Source: DYEP01 sp040755615
GTDB lineage: Bacteria; Bacillota; Sulfobacillia; DUSP01; DYEP01
NCBI GenBank assembly: GCA_040755615.1
Contig: JBFMAL010000009.1
Span: 1 to 64,000, forward strand
DNA length: 64,000 nucleotides
Direction: 5' to 3'
Positions 17,501-25,490 of the stretch are shown here, piece by piece (the first letter of the stretch is position 1; every line of letters begins with the position of its first letter). A program made the translations under genes and the position numbers. Below the pieces are notes generated by a model. It did no database searches. It saw only the letters and a program-made list of their open reading frames with translations, and had not been told where the DNA came from.

Positions 17501-18951
17501 TCGGAGCCCTTCACCGGCACCGGACGCCTGCGGCCGGATGCATCCGGCTCGCCCAGTTCGTTTCTGAGGCATTCCATCCGGGCAAGCCTGCCGGATGCCC
17601 CGAGCTTCCCCGTGCCCAGAAACGCCTGTGGCGAAGTAAGCATCAAGAACCGCACGCCCTCCTCCTTCGCCTGCTCGATCTCTTCCGGGAGCGCGGTGAT
17701 CTCCTGCTCGGTGCGCCTGTAAACCACGGTCACCTCGGAGGCGCCAAGCCGCACCGCTGTCCGGGCGGCATCCATTGCAGTGTTGCCGCCACCCACCACC
17801 GCCACCCGGGCACCGAGGGTCACCGTCTGCCCCAGTGAGACCTTTCTCAAAAACTCCACACCGTCGATAACCCCGGGCAGATCCTCGCCCGGCACGCCCA
17901 GCCGCCGGCCGCGGTGGGCACCCACAGCCACATATACCGCCGAGAAGCCCTTTTCAAATAGGGATTTTATACTGAAGTCCTTCCCGAGCGCCTGACCCGT
18001 GCGTATATCCACCCCCAGGGAGCGGATCACGTCGATCTCTTTTTGCACAACATCCCGGGGCAGGCGGTAGGACGGGATGCCCACCACCATCATGCCGCCG
18101 GGCACGGGGAGTTTTTCAAACACCGTCACCGATATCCCTTTTCTTGCCAGGTGGTACGCGCACGACAGCCCGGCCGGTCCCGCGCCCACCACCGCCACTT
18201 TCTCGGGCCTGGGCGTTGGGGCAACAAGCTGTGGGCCGCCCTCCAACCACACCGTGTCTGCTATGGTACGCTTTAGCGCCATAATGGAAACGGGCGCATC
18301 CAAGCGGCCTCTGTGACACGCGGCCTCGCACGGGTGCTGGCACACCCGACCGCATACCGATGGGAAGGGTAGGTCGCGGTAGATCACGTCCAGCGCCTCG
18401 CGGTACTTGCCCTGTGCCAGCAGCGCCACGTATGCCTGTGCATTGACTCCCGCCGGGCATGCCGCCCTGCACGGAGGTATGCCGCGTTTTTCCACCGCGT
18501 ACGCGTTGGGAGTTGCCTGCGGGTACATCTTGTATATGGCTTTCCTCGTGCCGAGTGCGCCGTCAAACTCGCTCGACCTGTCTATGGGGCAGGCCCTGGC
18601 GCAGTCACCGCACGAGGTACACTTCTTCAAATCCACATACCGGGCTTTCTTGGAAAGCCGCACGCTGAACGCCCCGGGCTCGCCTTCTACAGAGAGCAGC
18701 GTGGCGCCGGGGATGATCTCAACATTCAAGTGCCTTCCAGTATCCACCAGCTTGGGCGACATGATGCACATGGCGCAATCGTTGGTGGGGAACGTCTTAT
18801 CCAGGCGGGCCATGGTGCCGCCGATGGCGGGCGCGCTGTCGGCCAGGTACACCCTGAGCCCCGCCTCAGCCAAGTCCAGCGCCGATTGCATGCCGCTGAT
18901 CCCGCCGCCCAGCACGAGCACGGCCCCGCTCTTCCGCGCGCTGTCCATCAT
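14509..18951 (-). CDS. HdrA-GltD-HdrA triple-flavin fusion (first copy)
   Basis: A 1480-aa electron-transfer flavoprotein. Residues 1-150 begin an HdrA (VLVLGGGISGMQSALDLAEA, PTNDCAMCIMSPKLV, CTSCGDCARACP). A GltD-like NAD(P)H/FAD module interrupts it at about 155-570 (PPCRAACPAGVN, CGRVCQHPCEAAC, VAVVGAGPAGLSCAYHLA at 252, VAVVGGGNTAMDAA at 383, PGVFAGGD). HdrA resumes at about 620-915 (CLACGACCECLECEKVC, FIQCVGSRD). A second complete HdrA follows from 924 (GVFVCHCGRNIG, VVVASCTPRTHE, TALVVGGGITGMTAA at 1064), ending in two 4Fe-4S motifs (CSACGVCVSACP, CQGCGACVAACP). Three FAD sites and one dinucleotide site are predicted. HdrA is the known flavin-bifurcating subunit; that this fusion bifurcates, with NAD(P)H at the GltD part, is inference. 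Overlaps hdrB and mvhD. Confidence 0.88.
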   Translation of the reverse strand: MMDSARKSGAVLVLGGGISGMQSALDLAEAGLRVYLADSAPAIGGTMARLDKTFPTNDCAMCIMSPKLVDTGRHLNVEIIPGATLLSVEGEPGAFSVRLSKKARYVDLKKCTSCGDCARACPIDRSSEFDGALGTRKAIYKMYPQATPNAYAVEKRGIPPCRAACPAGVNAQAYVALLAQGKYREALDVIYRDLPFPSVCGRVCQHPCEAACHRGRLDAPVSIMALKRTIADTVWLEGGPQLVAPTPRPEKVAVVGAGPAGLSCAYHLARKGISVTVFEKLPVPGGMMVVGIPSYRLPRDVVQKEIDVIRSLGVDIRTGQALGKDFSIKSLFEKGFSAVYVAVGAHRGRRLGVPGEDLPGVIDGVEFLRKVSLGQTVTLGARVAVVGGGNTAMDAARTAVRLGASEVTVVYRRTEQEITALPEEIEQAKEEGVRFLMLTSPQAFLGTGKLGASGRLARMECLRNELGEPDASGRRRPVPVKGSEFYLDVDTVILAVGQATDTKGLDELRLSGGTIAADPLTLETSIPGVFAGGDAVSGPGLLIQAVAAGKRAAESIVRFLDGEDLREGRTLRVPEEEIAPYEALSATKKKRAKVMCRPAGDRRQDFKEVEFALDDATAREEASRCLACGACCECLECEKVCGPGAIDHRMTDEVVELTVGSVILSPGFSLFDAAKKGEYGFGQVPNVISSIQFERMLSASGPYQGHVVRPSDHKEPKRIAFIQCVGSRDCAHASDYCSAVCCMHATKEAVIAKEHLPGVETTIFYMDVRAFGKDFERYYERAKEEYGVRYVRAMVSSVKEVNPSGNLRLRYHTESGFRTEEFDLVVLSVGFLPAADAQQVASSAGILLDEHGFPVTDPLLPVASSRPGVFVSGAFSGPKDIPETVTEASAAAACASELLSGVRHTLTRVKRYPSEREVRGQEPRVGVFVCHCGRNIGSVVNVPEVVAHACAIPGVVHADEFLYACAQDSIEKIKERIKEYGLNRVVVASCTPRTHEALFRDTLREAGLNMFLFELASIREHSSWVHRDYPVEATAKAKTLVSMAVAKARLLEPLYTVFSEIEHTALVVGGGITGMTAALSLARQGFSVHLVEKEAELGGNYRHVKIALSGENPGAYLEELIGAVMSCPDIRVYTSTEVADSVGYKGNYKTTLRSVHETLEVRHGAVVIATGATEMTPKEYGYGESDRVITQRELEEMLAKGFVPQSVAMIQCVGSRDDDHPYCSRICCTNAVKNALYIKSKRPDAKVYVFYRDMRTYGFREKYYRQAREAGVLFIRYDPDEKPRVSPRDDGVVLTAQDPAIGREVRLSVEYLVLSTGVAAGANEHLARVFKLPLNQDGFFSEAHMKLRPVDFAADGIYLAGLAHSPKLAPESVAQAKAAAIRAVTLLSKDRIESEATIAAVRERICSACGVCVSACPYEARCIDEERNVAAVREVLCQGCGACVAACPNGASVQRGFDKSQIMAMLDEALSDGITEVIRE

Positions 18952-19805
18952 GCTTCCACCCCCGCCTTCAGCTTCTCAAATACCATCTTCGTGGAGACCA
19001 AATGGCGGGCGAGCCACCGCCGAGTCCCATGAAGACCCAGCGCCACTCCCATGAGTTCGGTGAAATAGAACACGGGAATCCGCTGGCTGGACGACCGCCT
19101 CATCTCCAGATTCGCCTGGCAGAGGGGGCATGCTGTGACGATAGCGTCCGCACCGGCGTCGATGGCGGCCGCTACAATTGGCTTCACCATGGCCACCACC
19201 AGCCGGCTGCTGGTCAGCGAGAGGTTGGCCCCGCAGCACTCCGTCCTGTAGGACCACCTGACGCACGATGCGCCGAGCGCCTCCATAATGTCTTCCATCA
19301 TCCGCGGGTTTTCCGGATCGGCGACCCCAGTCACCTCGGCAGGCCGCAGCAGCAGGCACCCGTAATAGCAGGCGAGCTTCAGCTTGAGCGGTTGCTTCAC
19401 CTTCCGCTCGATGGCGGCTGCCGTGATGCGCCTGTGCATGAACTCAAGCAAGTTTTCCACTTCCGGTACGCGCGAAAAGCGATAATCCAAGGCATGTTCA
19501 CTCATCTGCCTTATGCTGTCTCGGCGCCTGATGTGGTGCGCAGCCTTCTTCAGTCTACTGTAGCACGCCGCGCAGGGCGCCACCACCAGGTCCGCCCCTT
19601 CAGCGTCCGCCTGCGCCAGGTTCCTCGCGGCCAGCGCGATCCCCAGCTGGCCGTTGGTGCTGTGCGCTGATGTGGCGCCGCAGCAGTTCCAGTCTGACAC
19701 CTCGGGTATATCCAGTTCAAACGCGGAAAACACCGCCTTTGTACTTTCATCATATTCCTTCGCCGTGGAATGCAGCGAGCAGCCGGGATAATACTTGACG
19801 TTCAA
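18948..19805 (-). CDS. hdrB: Heterodisulfide reductase subunit B homologue
   Basis: Carries two CCG domains that in methanogen HdrB bind two non-cubane [4Fe-4S] clusters reducing a disulfide. Both are intact: CSLHS ... WNCCGATS ... CAACYSRL (residues 9-85) and CYYGCLLLRP ... TECCGANLS ... CPLCQANL (about 145-230). 285 aa. TTG start overlaps the hdrC stop (TTGA) with GGAGGGG upstream. The natural disulfide or other acceptor in a bacterium without coenzymes M and B is unknown. Confidence 0.88.
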   Translation of the reverse strand: MNVKYYPGCSLHSTAKEYDESTKAVFSAFELDIPEVSDWNCCGATSAHSTNGQLGIALAARNLAQADAEGADLVVAPCAACYSRLKKAAHHIRRRDSIRQMSEHALDYRFSRVPEVENLLEFMHRRITAAAIERKVKQPLKLKLACYYGCLLLRPAEVTGVADPENPRMMEDIMEALGASCVRWSYRTECCGANLSLTSSRLVVAMVKPIVAAAIDAGADAIVTACPLCQANLEMRRSSSQRIPVFYFTELMGVALGLHGTRRWLARHLVSTKMVFEKLKAGVEA

Positions 19806-20374
19806 CTTGTGCCCCCCCTCCTTCTGCTGGTACGCGAAAAGATCTGCCTCACCTGTTCTCTGCCCCGGAGCCGCGGGGGTAAGATGGCGAGTTTGCCCTT
19901 TAGAAACATCTTTGCGCCCACCAGGAGATCGTTTAGAAGCTGCCCCGACATCAGCTTGTACTTCCCGAGCAGGAGTACCTCATGCATACGGCCCTGGCTT
20001 TTAACGGTATCAAGGAAGATCCTGTGGAACAGCACGATCCGCTTGCCGCGCGCGATGCCCCTCGACAGCGCCATCTCGCGGCACACGTCCATAACTTCCG
20101 CCATGTTGATACCGTTCGGACACCTTGCGCCACAGGTCTCGCAGCTCGAACACAGCCAGATGCTCTCTGAGCGGAGCACCAAGTCGCTTGCGCCGTACTG
20201 GATGTACCTCACGATCTGGTTGGGGTGAAGGTCCATGAACTCAGCCGCGGGGCACCCCGAACTGCACTTTTCGCATTGGTAACACAGATCGAGGGGCTGA
20301 CCGGACGCCTGTTTCACTCGCTCAAGAAAGTCTGCATCGAGCGTCAGCGTCCCTGACTTGTCCAACAGCTGCAC
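19802..20374 (-). CDS. hdrC: Heterodisulfide reductase subunit C homologue
   Basis: Two-[4Fe-4S] electron carrier linking HdrA to HdrB: CYQCEKCSSGCP at about residue 31 and CSSCETCGARCP at about 75, in the HdrC arrangement. 190 aa, with a basic C-terminal tail of about 60 residues not needed for the clusters and without a membrane helix. GTG start with a G-rich ribosome binding site. Forms an hdrC-hdrB-hdrA series with the next two genes. Confidence 0.88.
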   Translation of the reverse strand: MQLLDKSGTLTLDADFLERVKQASGQPLDLCYQCEKCSSGCPAAEFMDLHPNQIVRYIQYGASDLVLRSESIWLCSSCETCGARCPNGINMAEVMDVCREMALSRGIARGKRIVLFHRIFLDTVKSQGRMHEVLLLGKYKLMSGQLLNDLLVGAKMFLKGKLAILPPRLRGREQVRQIFSRTSRRRGGTS

Positions 20375-20389
20375 TGGGATCCCCCCTTT

Positions 20390-22339
20390 CTAGAGCATGG
20401 CATCGATCATAGACAGGAGTTGCGGCTTGGTGAGATTCCTGTGTTTTGTCGCCCCGCTCGGGCACGCAGCTGCACAGCCGCCGCAGCCCTGGCAGAGCAC
20501 CTCGAATACCGTTGCGACGCGCGTGTGTTCATCTACTGCCCTTGCGCCGTATGGGCACGCCTCCACACATATCCCACACCCCACGCAGATGTCCGGGTCC
20601 ACCTCTACTACTGTGGGCGGATGCTGCAGTTCTTCGCCTGAAAACAGCGTGAGCACCTTTGAGGCCGCGGAGCCTGCCTGCGCTACGCTATCGGGTATGT
20701 CCTTGGGCGCCTGGGCGCACCCTGTGAGGTAGATGCCTCGCGTCAGGCTCTCCACAGGCCGGAGCTTGGGGTGCGCCTCCTGGAAGAACCCGTAGGCGTC
20801 CGTACCCAGACGCAGCACCTGCGCCAGTTCCCTGGCATCATGGCGCGGAACGATGGCAGTAGCCAACACCACCAAGTCCGCGGCGATGCGCACGTTCTCG
20901 CAAGAGAGCGTGTCTGTACCCCACACCATGACCTTGTCCCCTTCCTGGAACACGCGGGATACGCGGCCGCGGAGGTAGAGCAGGCCGTCTTGCTCCACGC
21001 CCCTCTGGATGAACTCCTCGTAGCCCTTGCCGGCGGCGCGGATGTCCATGTAAAAAAGGTAGGCCTGCCCGTCGTGCACTTTGTGCTTGTACAGCATGGC
21101 GTGCTTTGCCGAGTACATGCAGCAGATCTTGGAGCAATATGGCATACCTTTCTCCTGGTCTCTCGACCCCACGCACTGTATGAACACAACCTCCTTCGGG
21201 ACACGGCCGTCTGACGGACGCCGGATCTCGCCCTGCGTGGGACCTGAAGAGGAGTTCAGGCGCTCGAATTGAAGCCCATCTATCACATCGGGAATACGGC
21301 CGTAGCCATACTCTCCAAAATGCTCCTTCGGCAAAAGGTCGTAGCCCGTGGCCACCACGATGGCCCCGACCTGTTCCTCGATGACCCGTTCTTCGTCTTC
21401 AAAGTTGATGGCATCCACGGGGCAGACCTTCTTGCACACCCCGCACTTGCCCGAATTGAGGTAGATGCAGTGTTCCCTGCTTATGGCGGGTCGATAAGGC
21501 ACCGCCTGGGGGAACGCCACCCCGATGGCCTTGGTCTTTCCCATGCCCCTGTCAAACTCGGAGTCCACCTTTTTCGGGCACTTGTTCATGCACTCCATGC
21601 AGCCCGTGCACCTGTCCCAGTGCACGTAGGTGGGGTGCACCTTGATCTTCACATTGAAATTGCCTACGTAGCCCGACACTTTCACGACCTCGGAATGGGT
21701 CATAAGCTGTATGCGCTCGTGCCGCCCTACCTCAGCTGTTTTCGGAGTGAGGATGCAGCTGGCGCAATCCAGCGTAGGGAAGGTCTCCGAAAGCTGCGCC
21801 ATGCGGCCGCCGATGTGGGGCAGCCTTTCGACCAAAACCACCTGGTAGCCCGCGTCGGCGACCTCCAGCGCCGTCTGCATCCCGCTGATGCCTGCTCCTA
21901 TCACCAGCGCCTTCTTGGTTACGGACACCGCTATCGGCTTCAGCGATTCATCCCTCCTGGTCTTCTCTACCACCGACCTCACCAATTCAATCGCCTTTTC
22001 GGTGGCTTCCTGCTTATACTGGGAATGGACCCAGCTGTCCTGTTCACGGATATTGCATATCTCAAGTCTGTACGGGTTGAGCCCCGCCGCCTGTGCCGCC
22101 AGCCTGAACGTGGTCTCGTGCATGTTAGGCGAACACGCCGCTACAACCACCCCGTCAAGCTGCTTTTCGGCTATGGCTTGTTTGATGAGCGCCTGGCCCG
22201 GGTCTGAACACATATATTTATAGTCTTCAGCGTGGACGACTCCTGGGTATTGCGAGATCTCCTCTACCACGGCTTTCACATCCACCGTGCCCGCGATGTT
22301 GTACCCGCACCAGCAGACAAAGACTCCGATCCTTCGCAT
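20390..22339 (-). CDS. hdrA: Heterodisulfide reductase subunit A homologue
   Basis: A conventional single HdrA of 649 aa, close to methanogen size. N-terminal Fe-S region (GVFVCWCGYNIAG, VVVAACSPNMHE), FAD-binding ALVIGAGISGMQTALEVADA at about residue 143, CTGCMECMNKCP and CGVCKKVCP in an inserted ferredoxin segment (about 243 and 300), and VFIQCVGSRD. It ends with CVGCGICVEACP and CQGCGGCAAACP. Lies between two hdrC-hdrB pairs, so it has its own hdrB/hdrC partners just upstream. Confidence 0.9.
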   Translation of the reverse strand: MRRIGVFVCWCGYNIAGTVDVKAVVEEISQYPGVVHAEDYKYMCSDPGQALIKQAIAEKQLDGVVVAACSPNMHETTFRLAAQAAGLNPYRLEICNIREQDSWVHSQYKQEATEKAIELVRSVVEKTRRDESLKPIAVSVTKKALVIGAGISGMQTALEVADAGYQVVLVERLPHIGGRMAQLSETFPTLDCASCILTPKTAEVGRHERIQLMTHSEVVKVSGYVGNFNVKIKVHPTYVHWDRCTGCMECMNKCPKKVDSEFDRGMGKTKAIGVAFPQAVPYRPAISREHCIYLNSGKCGVCKKVCPVDAINFEDEERVIEEQVGAIVVATGYDLLPKEHFGEYGYGRIPDVIDGLQFERLNSSSGPTQGEIRRPSDGRVPKEVVFIQCVGSRDQEKGMPYCSKICCMYSAKHAMLYKHKVHDGQAYLFYMDIRAAGKGYEEFIQRGVEQDGLLYLRGRVSRVFQEGDKVMVWGTDTLSCENVRIAADLVVLATAIVPRHDARELAQVLRLGTDAYGFFQEAHPKLRPVESLTRGIYLTGCAQAPKDIPDSVAQAGSAASKVLTLFSGEELQHPPTVVEVDPDICVGCGICVEACPYGARAVDEHTRVATVFEVLCQGCGGCAAACPSGATKHRNLTKPQLLSMIDAML

Positions 22340-22342
22340 GAG

Positions 22343-23182
22343 CTACACCCCGTTTGCGAACCCGGCCAGCACAGGCCGGGGATCTACATGATGAAGCGAA
22401 AAGTCCTGCAGCACCTCAGTACATCCCAGCGCCAGCGCCAAAAGTTGGGTGAAATAAAGGACTGGCATCTGCCCTTTCACGTCGAGGTTGTACTGGCACA
22501 ACGGACATGACGTCACTATGCAGTGAGCCCCATACCTGCCCGCGGAGCGAAGGATGGCGCGCGCAGGCTCGCCTGACCTTTCATCTTCCGAGATGGACAC
22601 GTACGCGCCGCAGCACTCAGTGCGGTACGGGTAATCCACCGGGGTAGCTCCCAGCGCTCTTATGAAGTCCTCGAAAATGGAGGGAGACTCTGCGTCGTCA
22701 AACTGCATATCCTCCGGCGGTCGAAGCAGAAGGCAGCCGTAGTACGGGGCTACGGAAAGCCCCGTGAGGGGCCGGGTGACCCTTTCTTTCAGCGCCTCGA
22801 ACCCGAGGTCTGTTTTGAGCACCTCGAGCAGGTGCAGCACGCGGGCGTCCCCCCTGTAATCTGTCTCCACAAACGCAGATAATTTCCCCTGCACATCAGG
22901 GTCTTTCGCAACGCGCACGTTTGTCCTCTTCAGCACGTTGTAACAGCCGGAACACATGGTCACAAGGTCCTCTCCCCTTGAGTGGGCGGAAGACAGCGTC
23001 CTGTACGGGGATACCAGCGCCATGTGGTTGTCGGAAGCCAGCGGGTACACAGCCCCGCAACACTGCCAATCCGGCAGTTCAACCAGCTCGATACCGAGTT
23101 CCCGGGCAGACGCAAGTGCTGAGGCCCCAAAGTTCTTCGCCTGCGTGTGCAGGGTACATCCAGGAAAGTAACTGTACCTCAT
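22343..23182 (-). CDS. hdrB: Heterodisulfide reductase subunit B homologue (second)
   Basis: Both CCG domains are intact: CTLHT ... WQCCGAVY ... CSGCYNVL and CYYGCLLL-like YYGCLLLRPP ... TECCGAYVS ... CPLCQYNL. Predicted to hold two non-cubane [4Fe-4S] clusters, as in HdrB. The start is taken at the ATG at 23182 (MRYSYFPGCTLHT), the usual HdrB N-terminus; a GTG at 23221 directly after hdrC would add 13 residues. Paralogous but not near-identical to the copy at 18948-19805. Confidence 0.87.
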   Translation of the reverse strand: MRYSYFPGCTLHTQAKNFGASALASARELGIELVELPDWQCCGAVYPLASDNHMALVSPYRTLSSAHSRGEDLVTMCSGCYNVLKRTNVRVAKDPDVQGKLSAFVETDYRGDARVLHLLEVLKTDLGFEALKERVTRPLTGLSVAPYYGCLLLRPPEDMQFDDAESPSIFEDFIRALGATPVDYPYRTECCGAYVSISEDERSGEPARAILRSAGRYGAHCIVTSCPLCQYNLDVKGQMPVLYFTQLLALALGCTEVLQDFSLHHVDPRPVLAGFANGV

Positions 23183-23221
23183 TTGTCTTCCCGTGCCTTT
23201 CTTTAGCCGGGTGCCGGGCAC

Positions 23222-23620
23222 CTAGCTGTATTTGCGAAGACCTCCGACCAGCGCTTGCTGTGGCATCGCCTCCAGCAGCTCGGGTGGCAGCCGGGTCGGA
23301 TTCACGAAGTCCTTTCCTTCCCTTAAAAGCACCGTCCGGAGTGCCTCCATGATCCTGGAGAGGTCAACGGACCTCGGGCATCGCGACGCGCACGTATGGC
23401 AGGCCGCGCAGAGCCAGATGGTCCTTGAGGATAGCGCCACGGACTCCTGACCCAGCTGCAAGAGCCTCAGCACCCTGTGCGGCAGGTACTCCATCACTTC
23501 AGCCATGGGGCAGCCCGCAGAACACTTCCCGCACTGGTAACAGCCATGTATCTTTTCGCCGCTTATTTCCTCTACCCTGAAGACAAACTCGCTCCTTACC
23601 TTGTCAGCCGTCAGCTGCAA
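23222..23620 (-). CDS. hdrC: Heterodisulfide reductase subunit C homologue (second)
   Basis: 132 aa with CYQCGKCSAGCP (about residue 27) and CAACHTCASRCP (about 70), the two HdrC cubane motifs, and a short C-terminal tail. TTG start behind GGGGGAGATGAG. First of the hdrC-hdrB-hdrA trio, following malic enzyme after a 57-bp gap that contains a strong hairpin. Confidence 0.87.
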   Translation of the reverse strand: MQLTADKVRSEFVFRVEEISGEKIHGCYQCGKCSAGCPMAEVMEYLPHRVLRLLQLGQESVALSSRTIWLCAACHTCASRCPRSVDLSRIMEALRTVLLREGKDFVNPTRLPPELLEAMPQQALVGGLRKYS

Positions 23621-23641
23621 AGTCTCATCTCCCCCTTGAGT

Positions 23642-23668
23642 GCCCGGGAGGGGCGCTCCCTCACGGGC
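23642..23668 (-). other. Intercistronic hairpin between malic enzyme and hdrC
   Basis: On the minus strand GCCCGTGAGGG pairs with CCCTCCCGGGC around a 5-nt loop, 11 positions with one mismatch. No T-tract follows, so an RNA-processing or stability element is as likely as a terminator. Confidence 0.35.
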
Positions 23669-23677
23669 GACCGGTTA

Positions 23678-24919
23678 CTAAAATCTCTCGAGCGCCCGCT
23701 TCACCAGTTCCTCTGTATGTAGAGCCACTTCAGCGGGATCCACTGATAACCTAGCAACGCCGCTCTCCATGGCAGCTTTGGCCACTGCGGCAGCTACCGC
23801 GGGCGCTACCCGGCGGTCGAACGCCTTAGGTATGACGTAGTCGGCCGAGAGTTCATCCGGGGCGATAAGATCGGCGATGGCCCTCGCTGCAGCCACCTTC
23901 ATGGGCTCGTTGATATCCTTCGCCCTCACGTCCAGCGCCCCGCGCAGCACACCCGGGAACGCCAGCACGTTGTTGACCTGGTTCGGGAAGTCCGAGCGGC
24001 CCGTGCCAACAACTTCTGCGCCTCCAGCAAACGCCTCTTCCGGGAAGATTTCCGGCATGGGGTTTGCCATGGCAAACACCACCGCACGCTTTGCCATGGA
24101 CTTCACCATCTCCCGCGTGACCAATCCGGGACCTGACACGCCGATGAACACGTCCGCGCCGCGCATGGCCTCCGCCAGGTCTCCCTTCACCATATCCTTG
24201 TTGGTGCGCTCCGCAATGCGTTCTTTGTAGACATTCATGCCGTGCTCGCGCCCTTTGTAGATGGCACCGGCCCTGTCGCATAAGATCACATCGCCAAGTC
24301 CCAGATCCATAAGCAAGAGCGTGGTGGCGATGCCGGCCGCGCCCGCGCCGACCACCACCGCCTTAATACCTGAAAGCTCTTTTCCCACGATCTTAAGTGC
24401 GTTGAACATCGCCGCGGTGACTACTATGGCTGTCCCGTGCTGGTCATCGTGGAAAATGGGGATGTTGGTTTCAGCCTTCAGTCTCTCTTCGATATAGAAG
24501 CAGCGGGGGGCGGAAATGTCCTCGAGGTTTACCCCTCCGAAAGTGGGCTCAAGCTTCTTCACGAGGTCTACGATTTCGTCGGGGTCATTTGTAGCGACGC
24601 AGATGGGAAAGGCATCCACACCACCGAAGCACTTGAACAATACGGACTTGCCTTCCATTACAGGCATGGCAGCCTCGGGACCGATGTCGCCCAGCCCGAG
24701 CACGGCTGTGCCGTCGGAAACCACGGCGACCAGGTTGCTCTTGGCCGTGTACTCGTAGACCTTTGATACATCACGGTAAATTTCGATGCAGGGCTCCGCT
24801 ACCCCAGGCGTGTACGCCAGGCTGAGGTCTCGCTTATCGAGTACGGGCACCTTGCTTACAACCTCCACCTTGCCCACATTGTCCCTATGCAGCTTGAGCG
24901 CGTCCTCTCGAATGGACAT
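23678..24919 (-). CDS. Malic enzyme (NAD(P)-dependent malate dehydrogenase, decarboxylating)
   Basis: Interconverts malate with pyruvate and CO2. The 413-aa bacterial short form shows SLAYTPGVAEPC at about residue 33, SDGTAVLGLGDIGPEA, the FHDDQHGTA metal/catalytic stretch (about 160) and the dinucleotide fold VVVGAGAAGIATT, with NPMPEIFPEEA. In this cluster it sits with fumarase and fumarate reductase, so it may run reductively (pyruvate to malate) or oxidatively from succinate; the direction cannot be read from sequence. Confidence 0.93.
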   Translation of the reverse strand: MSIREDALKLHRDNVGKVEVVSKVPVLDKRDLSLAYTPGVAEPCIEIYRDVSKVYEYTAKSNLVAVVSDGTAVLGLGDIGPEAAMPVMEGKSVLFKCFGGVDAFPICVATNDPDEIVDLVKKLEPTFGGVNLEDISAPRCFYIEERLKAETNIPIFHDDQHGTAIVVTAAMFNALKIVGKELSGIKAVVVGAGAAGIATTLLLMDLGLGDVILCDRAGAIYKGREHGMNVYKERIAERTNKDMVKGDLAEAMRGADVFIGVSGPGLVTREMVKSMAKRAVVFAMANPMPEIFPEEAFAGGAEVVGTGRSDFPNQVNNVLAFPGVLRGALDVRAKDINEPMKVAAARAIADLIAPDELSADYVIPKAFDRRVAPAVAAAVAKAAMESGVARLSVDPAEVALHTEELVKRALERF

Positions 24920-24929
24920 AATCTACCTC

Positions 24930-25478
24930 CTAACGTTTATAACGCTTCTGCCCTTCCTCGTAAACATCACGTCCCTCCGTGTCGATACCAACTATCGCCG
25001 GGAAATGTTCGACTTCGAGCCTGTATACCGCTTCGGGGCCCAGGTCCGGGTAGGCCACCACTTCCGCCTTCCTGATGCGTTGAGCGAGCAGTGCTCCCGC
25101 TCCTCCGACAGCGAGAAAATACACGGCGGCCACATCTTTCATAGCGTCCTTGACTGCCTGGCTTCTTTTGCCCTTGCCGATCATCCCCCGAAGACCCGCT
25201 TGTGTTAGCATAGCAGGGGTGTACGCGTCCATCCGTCCGCTCGTGGTGGGCCCGGCGGATCCGATGACCTGGCCTGGTTTGGCAGGGCAGGGACCGACGT
25301 AGTAAATGATCTGGTCAGTCAGGTCTACAGGCAGGGGCTGACCGGCCGCTATCGCCTCCGTCATCCGCTTGTGCGCCGCGTCGCGGGCGGTGTAGATCAC
25401 GCCGGAGATGAGCACGCGGTCCCCCGCGATCAACGATCTGGCCTGGGACTTGTCAAACGGGGTAGTGATCCTTCTCAT
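24930..25478 (-). CDS. Class I fumarase, beta (C-terminal) subunit
   Basis: Fumarate hydratase, two-subunit iron-sulfur type. 182 aa with LISGVIYTARDAAHKR, YYVGPCPAKPGQVIGSAGPT, MLTQAGLRGMIGKG and VAYPDLGPEAVYRLEVE, all typical of the swivelling FumA/TtdB C-terminal domain. Follows the alpha subunit by 12 bp. L-tartrate dehydratase uses the same fold, but the C4 pathway neighbours favour fumarase. Confidence 0.92.
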   Translation of the reverse strand: MRRITTPFDKSQARSLIAGDRVLISGVIYTARDAAHKRMTEAIAAGQPLPVDLTDQIIYYVGPCPAKPGQVIGSAGPTTSGRMDAYTPAMLTQAGLRGMIGKGKRSQAVKDAMKDVAAVYFLAVGGAGALLAQRIRKAEVVAYPDLGPEAVYRLEVEHFPAIVGIDTEGRDVYEEGQKRYKR

Positions 25479-25490
25479 CTAGGCTTCACC

